Positions 25,345 through 32,547 of a stretch of 64,000 nt of DNA are shown here, piece by piece. The translations under genes and the position numbers were made by a program. Under the pieces are notes generated by a model that had not been told where the DNA came from, ran no database searches, and saw only the letters and a list, made by a program, of their open reading frames with translations. Positions within the stretch are counted from its first letter, which is position 1, and the number at the start of each line of letters is the position of its first letter. Source of the stretch: Yinghuangia soli (GTDB lineage: Bacteria; Actinomycetota; Actinomycetes; Streptomycetales; Streptomycetaceae). The DNA lies in NCBI RefSeq assembly GCF_021502675.1, contig NZ_JAKFHA010000015.1:140846-204845 (forward strand), in the 5' to 3' direction.

Positions 25345-28098
25345 ATGCTGCTGGGACGGGACGCGGAGCGCGACCGCATAGAACGCCTGCTGGCCGACGC
25401 GAAGGCCGGCCAGGGCGGTGCCCTCGTCGTGGCCGGCGAGGCGGGCATCGGCAAGACCACGCTGATCCAGGACGCGGTCGGCGGCAGCACCGGCATGCGC
25501 GTCCTGCACGCGGTCGGCTTCGAGTCCGAGGCCGAACTCCCCTTCGCCGCCCTGCACCTGCTGCTCTACCCGTTCCTCGACCGCCTGCCGCAGCTGCCCG
25601 CACCCCAAGCCGAGGCGCTGCGCGGCGCGTTCGGGCTCGCCGACACCGGCGACGCCAACCCGTTCCTGATCGGCGCCGGCACCCTCACCCTGCTCGCCGA
25701 ACTCGCCGCCGAGTCCCCCGTCGCCTGCATCGTCGACGACGTGCAATGGCTGGACCGCGGCTCCTCCGAGGCCCTCCTCTTCGCCGCCCGCCGCTTCCGC
25801 GCCGACCCGATCGCCATGGTCTTCGGCGTTCGCGAGACCGCGGTCCCGTTCCCCACCCCCGGCATCGAATGGCTCCGCCTCCCCGCACTCCCGCGCGACG
25901 CGGCCGGCGGACTCCTCGACGGAGCCCTGCCCGGACTTGCCCTGCCGGTCCGCGAACGCGTCCTGGACGAAGCCCAGGGCAACCCGCTCGCCCTTCTCGA
26001 ACTCGGCGCCGCGCGGCTGTCCGCGCAGCGCGCCGGAACCACCGAACAGGTCCACGAAGTGGGGCCGTTGCCCGCGACCCGCCGCGTCCAGGACGCCTTC
26101 CGCGCCCAGATATCCGCGCTGCCCGCCGACACCGGACTGGTGCTGCTCGCCGCCTCCGCCGACGGCACCGCGCCCCTCGACACCGTGCTGCGCGTCGCCC
26201 GTGCCCTCGGCGCCGACGGGACCGCCTTGGACGCTGCCGAAGCCGCCGGGCTGGTCACCGCCGAGGCCGGCCGCATCGCGTTCCGGCACCCGCTGGTCCG
26301 CTCGGCCGCCTACCAGCGCGCCACGCATCACCAACGCATCGCCGCACACCGCGCGTTCGCCGCCGAACTGGCCGCAGCCGGAGACGCCGACCGGCGCGCC
26401 TGGCACCTCGCGGTGGCCACCGCCGAACCCGACGAAGACGTCGCGTCCGAACTCGAACGCACCGCCCGCCGCGCCGAGAAGCGCGGCGGCGCCATGGCCG
26501 TCTCCGCCGCGTACGAGCACGCCGCCCGCCTCAGCCCCGACGCCGACCCCCGCGCCCGCCGCATGGCCAAGGCCGCACACGCGGCCTACGACGCCGGGCG
26601 CCCGGACCGCGCCGCCCGCCTGGCCGCCGAGGTCATCACCCTCACCGCCGACCCCGGCACCGTCGCCGCCGCGATGCACCTGCGCGCCCAGGTCGAGTAC
26701 GAAAGGACCTCCCCGGCCGCCGACGCCGCCCTCGCGCTGGACGCAGCCCGCGTCGTCCTGGACACCGACCCGGAAGGCGCGGTGTCCATCCTCACCGAGG
26801 TGGTCGGCGCCGGACGCGACGGCGCCGCGGCCGACCTCGTCGCCGAAGGCGTCCGCCTCCTGCGCGACCTCAAGCTGCCCTCCGGCTCCCCGCTGACACT
26901 GCCCGCCGATGCGCAGATCGGCTGGGGCGAACTCCTCGCCGGCCGCCCCGCAGAGGCGGCCGCCCCGATGCGGGCGCTGATCCGCGCCGCGACCGCCGAA
27001 CCCGTCGACTATCTGCACCGCATCGTCGCCGGATTCAGCGCCCTCATGCTCGCCGACGACGACGCCGCACTCGCCGTCATGGAGACCATGCTCGACGAGG
27101 CCCGCGCCGCGGGCGCCCTGCTGTGGATACCGTACTCCCTCGAACTCGTCGCCCTCGGAAGGGCCTTGCGCGGCGACGCGGTCGACGCCCAAGCCGGCGT
27201 CGAGGAAGGCGTCGCGCTCGGCACCGAACTCGGCATGGACACCGAGGTCGCGGTCCTGCGCACGGTCGGCGTGTGGACCGCGGCCCTGCTCGGCGACGAG
27301 GACCGCTGCCGGGCCCTCGCCGCCGAGGCCATCCCGGTCGCTGCGCAGCGCCACCCGGTCGGCGCAGCCATCGCGTCCTGGGGCCTCGGCCTCCTCGACC
27401 TCGCGGCCGGCCGGTACGCCGAAGCCGTCGACACGCTGCACGCGGTGTGCACCGGCCCGGTCGCGCACGACATGCTCGTCCGGGCCGTCCCCGACCTGCT
27501 GGAAGCCGCGGTGCGCAACGACACCGCGGACCGCGCCGCCGGCCCGCTCGTACGCCTGCACACCTGGGCCGAACACGCCGGCAGCCCGCTGGCCTCGGCC
27601 CTGTCGCTGCGCTGCCGTGCCCTGTCGGAGACCGACGCGGACACCGCCGACGAGTACTTCCGGGCCGCCGCCGAGCAGCACACCCGGCACGGCGGACGCT
27701 ACGAGCAGGCCCGCACCCGCCTGCTGCACGGGGAATGGCTGCGCCGCCGGCGCCGCCGCACCGAGGCCCGCGCCGAACTGGACGCCGCGCTGACCGCGTT
27801 CGAACACGTCGGCGCGGCACGCTGGGCCGCCCGGGCCGCCGCCGAACTCGCCGCCCTGGGCGAACCCGCGCACCGGCGCCAGGCCTCCGACGACCCGCTC
27901 GCCCGGTTGACCCCGCAGGAGTACCAGGTCGTCAAGCTCGCCGCGACCGGCATGAGCAACAAGGACATCGGCGCAGGGCTGTTCCTCAGCCCGCGTACCG
28001 TCGGGCACCACCTCTACCGGGCGTACCCGAAGCTCGGCGTCTCGCGCCGCGCCGAGCTCGCCCGATTCGTGGCTGCCCACGAGCTCCCGAACGGGTGA
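25345..28098 (+). CDS. LAL-type LuxR-family regulator with N-terminal ATPase domain
   Basis: A 917-residue large ATP-binding LuxR regulator. It opens LLGRDAERDRIERLLADAKA, with Walker A GEAGIGKTTL near residues 34-43 and Walker B VACIVDDVQWLD near 130. A long TPR-like helical region runs from about 330 to 840. The C-terminal LuxR helix-turn-helix is LTPQEYQVVKLAATGMSNKD then LSPRTVGHHLYRAYPKLGVS. Such proteins activate pathway genes in response to a ligand such as maltotriose-like or polyketide intermediates; the ligand here is unknown. The IS630 element ends 6 bp before a GTG at 25339 and 12 bp before this ATG, so the native promoter has been displaced. No ribosome site is visible. Confidence 0.9.
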   Translation: MLLGRDAERDRIERLLADAKAGQGGALVVAGEAGIGKTTLIQDAVGGSTGMRVLHAVGFESEAELPFAALHLLLYPFLDRLPQLPAPQAEALRGAFGLADTGDANPFLIGAGTLTLLAELAAESPVACIVDDVQWLDRGSSEALLFAARRFRADPIAMVFGVRETAVPFPTPGIEWLRLPALPRDAAGGLLDGALPGLALPVRERVLDEAQGNPLALLELGAARLSAQRAGTTEQVHEVGPLPATRRVQDAFRAQISALPADTGLVLLAASADGTAPLDTVLRVARALGADGTALDAAEAAGLVTAEAGRIAFRHPLVRSAAYQRATHHQRIAAHRAFAAELAAAGDADRRAWHLAVATAEPDEDVASELERTARRAEKRGGAMAVSAAYEHAARLSPDADPRARRMAKAAHAAYDAGRPDRAARLAAEVITLTADPGTVAAAMHLRAQVEYERTSPAADAALALDAARVVLDTDPEGAVSILTEVVGAGRDGAAADLVAEGVRLLRDLKLPSGSPLTLPADAQIGWGELLAGRPAEAAAPMRALIRAATAEPVDYLHRIVAGFSALMLADDDAALAVMETMLDEARAAGALLWIPYSLELVALGRALRGDAVDAQAGVEEGVALGTELGMDTEVAVLRTVGVWTAALLGDEDRCRALAAEAIPVAAQRHPVGAAIASWGLGLLDLAAGRYAEAVDTLHAVCTGPVAHDMLVRAVPDLLEAAVRNDTADRAAGPLVRLHTWAEHAGSPLASALSLRCRALSETDADTADEYFRAAAEQHTRHGGRYEQARTRLLHGEWLRRRRRRTEARAELDAALTAFEHVGAARWAARAAAELAALGEPAHRRQASDDPLARLTPQEYQVVKLAATGMSNKDIGAGLFLSPRTVGHHLYRAYPKLGVSRRAELARFVAAHELPNG

Positions 28099-28155
28099 GC
28101 TGACCGGCCCGTCCGTACTTCGCACCGGCACGGACGACTTGACCGACCGCGCCAC

Positions 28156-28230
28156 CGCCAGTCGCCCACCCCGGCAACGCCAGTCGCCCCCCCGGCAACG
28201 CCAGTCGCCCACCCTGGCAGCGCCAGTCGA
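28156..28230. repeat. Tandem 21-22-bp repeats
   Basis: Three and a half copies of CGCCAGTCGCCCACCCCGGCAA: 28156-28177, 28178-28198 (one base shorter), 28199-28220 and a partial copy at 28221-28230. They lie in the 217-bp gap between the LAL regulator and the SDR gene. No gene is visible here. Confidence 0.8.
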
Positions 28231-28315
28231 TCGACCGATGCCCCGCCCCCGACTGCCTCCCTAGCGTTCATGGCATCCCACCCGAACCAAGAACGCATGG
28301 ACTCATGGAGGCCCG

Positions 28316-29065
28316 ATGCTGCTGCGCGACAAGACAGCTGTGATCTACGGCGGAGGCGGTGCCGTCGGCGGCGCGATGGCCCAGGCCTTCGCCGCCGAAG
28401 GCGCCCGCTGCTTCCTGGTCGGCCGCACGCCCGCACCGCTGGAGGCGGTGGCCCGCCGGATCCGCGAGGCCGGCGGCCACGTCGAGACCGCGGTGCTGGA
28501 CGCGCACGACACGAGCGCGGTCGACGACCACGCCGACGCCGTGGCCGGCCGGTCCGGCAGCCTGGACATCTCGGTGAACCTGATCGTCGCGGACGCCATC
28601 TTCCAGCCGCTGTCCGAGATCTCCGTACCGGACTTCGGCACCTCGATCGCCCGGACCCTCACCGCGCAACTCACCACCACCAAGGCCGCGGCCCGGCACA
28701 TGGCCAAGCAGGGCTCCGGCGTCCTGCTGTTCTTCGGCGGCTCGGACTACCGCGCCAAGATCCCCGGCCTGGGCACCGTCCAGATCGCCATGGACGCGGT
28801 CGAGGCGCTGCGCCGCCAGTGGGCGGTCGAACTCGGCCCGCACGGCGTCCGGGTGCTGAGCCTGCTGACCGGCGGCGTGCCCGAGACATTCCCCGAGGGC
28901 CCCGAGCAGGAGCCGTACAAGCAGGCGCTCGTGGACGCCACGCTGCTCAAGCGCGCGGCCACGCTCGCCGACGTCGGCCGGGTCGCCGCATTCCTCGCGT
29001 CCGACCAAGCCCGCACGATGACCGCCACCCAGGTCAACATCAGCGCCGGCGCACACGGCGACTGA
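28316..29065 (+). CDS. Atypical SDR-family protein lacking the Tyr-x3-Lys motif
   Basis: A 249-residue Rossmann protein with the SDR cofactor loop YGGGGAVGGAMAQAFAAEGA (residues 11-30) and the normal C-terminal pattern (LADVGRVAAFLASDQARTMT then VNISAG). At the position of the catalytic YxxxK, the sequence reads GLGTVQIAMDAVEALRRQ: Val145 replaces Tyr and Met149 replaces Lys. The NNAG motif is also altered (VNLIVAD). It probably binds NAD(P) but cannot use the usual SDR mechanism. GGAGG with 4-nt spacing supports the ATG. It is followed 64 bp later by a reductase-like gene on the same strand, perhaps one operon. Confidence 0.88.
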   Translation: MLLRDKTAVIYGGGGAVGGAMAQAFAAEGARCFLVGRTPAPLEAVARRIREAGGHVETAVLDAHDTSAVDDHADAVAGRSGSLDISVNLIVADAIFQPLSEISVPDFGTSIARTLTAQLTTTKAAARHMAKQGSGVLLFFGGSDYRAKIPGLGTVQIAMDAVEALRRQWAVELGPHGVRVLSLLTGGVPETFPEGPEQEPYKQALVDATLLKRAATLADVGRVAAFLASDQARTMTATQVNISAGAHGD

Positions 29066-29129
29066 CGCCCCGCCCGCTTCTCTTCCCACCCGAACACTCC
29101 CGCACATTCCCGCAAGGAGCTCCGCAGCC

Positions 29130-29690
29130 ATGCGCAAGATCGTGAACTCGACCTACATCTCCCTCGACGGCGACATCGAGAAGCTGGACCAGTGGTCCTT
29201 CGACTACTGGAGCGACGACCTCGAACGCTTCGCCACCAAGCAGCTCTTCGCCGCCGACACCCTGCTCATGGGCCGCGAGACCTACGAGAACTTCGCGTCC
29301 GCCTGGTCCGGCCGCGCCGGAGCCGACGAGTTCGCCGACCGCATGAACGCCATCGACAAGGTCGTCATCTCCGACACCCTTACCGGCGGCGACTGGGGAC
29401 CCACCACGGTCGTCTCGCGCGCGGGCGTGGCGGCGGCGATCACCGCCCTCAAGGGCCAGCCGGGCGGCGACATCCTCATGTACGGCTTCGGGCCCGTCGC
29501 CAAGACCCTCCTCGCGCACGACCTGCTCGACGAGGTCCGCTTCTGGGTCCACCCGGTCATCGCCGGCAGCAGCAGCAGCCTGGCGGCCGACGGCTTCATG
29601 CACCGCCTCAAGCTCGTCCGCACCGACGCGATGGACACCGGCGTGGTCGTGCTGAGTTACACCCCCGGCGGCGCACCCGCGGCCTCCTGA
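29130..29690 (+). CDS. Dihydrofolate-reductase-like (RibD C-terminal) protein
   Basis: A 186-residue protein of the RibD_C/DHFR-like family: IVNSTYISLDGDIEKLDQWS, LLMGRETYENFASAWSGR, KGQPGGDILMYGFGPVAKTL and LLDEVRFWVHPVIAG. The family includes flavin-biosynthesis and other NADPH-dependent reductases; small stand-alone actinomycete copies are mostly uncharacterised. AAGGAG lies about 10 nt before the ATG. Its last 34 bp overlap the 3' end of the convergent ankyrin/HEAT gene. A relative lies at 50986-51531. Confidence 0.9.
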   Translation: MRKIVNSTYISLDGDIEKLDQWSFDYWSDDLERFATKQLFAADTLLMGRETYENFASAWSGRAGADEFADRMNAIDKVVISDTLTGGDWGPTTVVSRAGVAAAITALKGQPGGDILMYGFGPVAKTLLAHDLLDEVRFWVHPVIAGSSSSLAADGFMHRLKLVRTDAMDTGVVVLSYTPGGAPAAS

Positions 29691-31021
29691 GCCGCGCGGT
29701 AGCGGTACCGGAAGACGTCGTAGAGCAGCCAGCGGTACGGGGAGTCCTCGCCGATGGTGCCGAGTCCGTCCAGGACCTCGTCGCCGCGCGCATCCCCGCG
29801 CAGCGCCAGGCGTCCCGCAGCCTCGACCCGGACGCTCTCGTCCGGGTCGAGGAGGCGGGACGCCAGCAGGTCGGAGGCACTTGGCGGCCCTGTCCGCCCC
29901 GTCCGCCCCGTCCGCCCCGTCAGCCCCGTCGGTTCGGCCGGGGCGTGACCGAGTGACATGCACGCCACCCGGCGTACAGCAGGCGCGTCGTCCTCCAGAC
30001 ACGCCACCACGGCTGCCGTCGCCTCTGGGTGGCCCGACTCGACCGCGCGCCGCAGTCCGCCGACCGCCCAGGTGCGGACCTTCGCCGCGCCGTGGCGCGT
30101 GAGGGCGGGAAGAGCTTCGTCCGCGCGCGGGTCCAGGGCGTCGGTCAGCCCGGCGGTGAGCGACCACGCCACGCGGTCGTCCCGCTCGCGGGCCACCCAG
30201 GGGACGAACAGGTCGACGAGGGGCGCGTCGTACGGATCGTCGTCGCTGTCGTCGAACAGGTTCATGATGCGCAGGACTTCCGCGGCGAAATAGCGCTCCC
30301 GCGGATCGGCGCTCTCGCGCAGTGCGGCAGCCTCGTCCCATACCGCGGGATCGCGACGCTGCTGGAGTGCGGACGTGGTGGCCCACCACACCTCGTGGTC
30401 GACGTTTGTCTCGGCCAGCGCGCGGGCCAGGAGTTCCTCGAACGGCGGACGTATGCCATACCGCGGTTCCAGCTCCGTCAGGATCACCGTGTGGCTCTTG
30501 CGGATGGTCGCAGAGCCGCAGGTCCACTCCTCGACGATGTTCCCCGACTCCGACTCCACGGTCGTGCGCGAAGCCCGGCCAGGACCCCCGCGGTGGTTCA
30601 GCTCCGCGGAGAACTTCACCTGGCACCAATACCGGGTCAGCGCGAGAGCGTCCCGACCCTCCGGATCGGTGAGCCACAAGTTGGCCCCGGCATTGATGAG
30701 CCGCCCCACTATGTCGTGCGCGCCGTGGTCGATTGCCCGCAGCAGCGGGGTCCGGCCGTCGGGGGCGGCGCGGTCCACCTGGACCGCGGCCGAGCCGAGG
30801 AGTGCGTCGACTACGGGGAGGCTGAAGGTCTCGACCGCCAGGCACAGCACGGGTGTTCCGTGCTCATCCACGGTTTCGGGGTCGGCGCCGGCCTCGCGGA
30901 GCAGCGCGGTCACCGCCTCCGCGTCGGCACGCCGTACGGCCGCGACCAAGGACTCCACCGACGACCCAGCCAGTGACCCTGCCGATGACTCCACCCGATG
31001 CCTCCCCGACGTCGACGCCAT
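29657..31021 (-). CDS. Ankyrin-repeat / HEAT-repeat protein
   Basis: A 454-residue protein. Residues about 22-125 read as ankyrin repeats (DEHGTPVLCLAVETFSLPVV, then PDGRTPLLRAIDHGAHDIVG and RLINAGANLWLTDPEG). Residues about 220-440 read as HEAT-like repeats (DDAPAVRRVACMSLGHAPAE, LLDPDESVRVEAAGRLALRG). A short TGRTGRTGRTG stretch near residue 375 is encoded by a 9-bp tandem repeat. No signal or membrane segment. Likely a protein-binding scaffold; partner unknown. The start is uncertain: ATG 31021 was chosen because the coding pattern begins there. It is divergent from the histidine kinase gene and overlaps the reductase gene at its 3' end. Confidence 0.78.
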   Translation of the reverse strand: MASTSGRHRVESSAGSLAGSSVESLVAAVRRADAEAVTALLREAGADPETVDEHGTPVLCLAVETFSLPVVDALLGSAAVQVDRAAPDGRTPLLRAIDHGAHDIVGRLINAGANLWLTDPEGRDALALTRYWCQVKFSAELNHRGGPGRASRTTVESESGNIVEEWTCGSATIRKSHTVILTELEPRYGIRPPFEELLARALAETNVDHEVWWATTSALQQRRDPAVWDEAAALRESADPRERYFAAEVLRIMNLFDDSDDDPYDAPLVDLFVPWVARERDDRVAWSLTAGLTDALDPRADEALPALTRHGAAKVRTWAVGGLRRAVESGHPEATAAVVACLEDDAPAVRRVACMSLGHAPAEPTGLTGRTGRTGRTGPPSASDLLASRLLDPDESVRVEAAGRLALRGDARGDEVLDGLGTIGEDSPYRWLLYDVFRYRYRAAQEAAGAPPGV

Positions 31022-31114
31022 CCTGCCAGGAGTGACTCGGAAACGGATGGGCGATTGATGATGGTTTCTCATGGTTAGCCTTGGGCGCGGAGAGCCCCAG
31101 GCGAGGAGTGTGCG

Positions 31115-32356
31115 GTGCCCAGCACTATGCGGTCGTCCGACGACACCGAAGCAGCCGAACGCGACGGCCGGTGGCTTGCCGCCGTGATGCACGTGGCGTT
31201 CTTCGTGCTGCTGGGCTCGTCGCTGACCCGGTACCTGATCGTCCATCCGGGTGCCCCCGCGACCCCGTGGGTCATCGTGCTCGCCGCGGCATTGGCCCTG
31301 CTGTACCTCCTCGGGCCGGTCCTGGGGCGCGTACAGGATCCGGGTTCACGGCGTGCCGCGGCGACATCCGGACTGTGGCTGGCCGCCGTCGTCGGCGTCT
31401 GGCTCGCACTGGTCTTCCTTGCCCCGAGCTTCGCGTACTGCGCGGTGCCGCTCTTCTTCATCGGCCTGCGGTCGCTGGGCACGCGGCCGGCACTGCTGCT
31501 CGTGGCCCTGATCACCGCCGCCGTGATCGCCGCCCAGCTGAAGCTGCGGCTGCGCTTCGGTTTCGACCCCAACTTCGTCCTGGCCCCGCCGGCCATCGCC
31601 GCGGCGGCCACCGCGGTGTTCCTGCACTCCCAGCGGCAGGCCGCCCGGCTGCGGGCCGTCATCGCCGACCTCGTCCGCACCCGCCGCGAACTGGCCGCCA
31701 CGGAACGCCGGGAAGGCACCCTCGCCGAACGCCAGCGGCTGTCCGCGGAGATCCACGACACGCTCGCCCAGGGCATGTCCAGCCAGCAGATGCTGCTCCA
31801 GGCCGCGGACCGGCTCTGGGACACCGACCCCGACGCCGCCCGCGGCCACATGCGCACGGCCGCGGCCATCGCGGAACGCAACCTCGCCGAATCCCGGCGC
31901 TTCGTCCACGACCTGGCCCCCGCCGACCTGGCCGACGGAGGCAGCCTGGACGCCGCCCTGCGTGCCCTCGCCGAACGCGAGACCACCGCGACCCTGCAGG
32001 TCCGCTTCCACCAGGACGGCACCCCGGCCGCGCCACTTCCCGAACGTGTGCAATCCGCGCTGCTCCGGATCGCGCAAGGCGCCCTGGCGAACGTCCGCGA
32101 ACACGCCGACGCCGCCAACGCGGCCGTGACGCTGACCCACCTGGATGGAGAAGTCGTCCTCGACATCGCCGACGACGGCCGCGGCTTCACCCCGCGCGAG
32201 CGCTCGGACGACAGGGCCGGCGACAGCGTCCGCGGACACGGCCTGCCCGCGATCCGGGCGCGCGTGGAGCAACTCGGCGGGAAGCTCACGATCGAATCGG
32301 AGCCGGGCGAGGGAACCGTGCTATCGGCGGCCGTTCCTCTGACCGACCCGAACTGA
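31115..32356 (+). CDS. NarL-type sensor histidine kinase (orphan)
   Basis: A 413-residue membrane sensor. Hydrophobic segments lie at about residues 22-42, 51-70, 84-104, 110-120 and 125-142. A HisKA_3 dimerisation domain has the phosphoacceptor His214 in RLSAEIHDTLAQG. The HATPase_c domain follows (LLRIAQGALANVREHADAAN, DIADDGRGFTPRE, GHGLPAIRARVEQLGG). GTG start with GAGGAG 6 nt upstream. Kinases of this type normally sit beside a LuxR-type response regulator; none is adjacent, and the next gene on the strand is a large repeat protein. The partner must be encoded elsewhere. Confidence 0.92.
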   Translation: MPSTMRSSDDTEAAERDGRWLAAVMHVAFFVLLGSSLTRYLIVHPGAPATPWVIVLAAALALLYLLGPVLGRVQDPGSRRAAATSGLWLAAVVGVWLALVFLAPSFAYCAVPLFFIGLRSLGTRPALLLVALITAAVIAAQLKLRLRFGFDPNFVLAPPAIAAAATAVFLHSQRQAARLRAVIADLVRTRRELAATERREGTLAERQRLSAEIHDTLAQGMSSQQMLLQAADRLWDTDPDAARGHMRTAAAIAERNLAESRRFVHDLAPADLADGGSLDAALRALAERETTATLQVRFHQDGTPAAPLPERVQSALLRIAQGALANVREHADAANAAVTLTHLDGEVVLDIADDGRGFTPRERSDDRAGDSVRGHGLPAIRARVEQLGGKLTIESEPGEGTVLSAAVPLTDPN

Positions 32357-32547
32357 CCGCTCCGGCTGTCCCGGCCGCTGCGGCTGTGCCGGCCGCAGCG
32401 GCCGCGTCGACCGTGCGCACCGCCGTCCCGTCGCGGACACGTCTCGACGGACCGGAAAACGGCTGGCTGGGAGCCTGCCCCGGCGCGGAGGATGGCGGCG
32501 GCCTACCCGGCCTGCCTGCTCTGCCGTTCCCTTCAGGAGTCCCCGCG

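Noticed and set aside
25324..28212. A 962-codon open frame antisense to the LAL regulator
   Set aside because: Shadow of the regulator gene; composition is Gly/Val/Arg/Gln with no recognisable domain.
28156..28230. Possible CRISPR array
   Set aside because: The copies are directly adjacent without spacers, only 21-22 bp long, and no cas gene is in the window.
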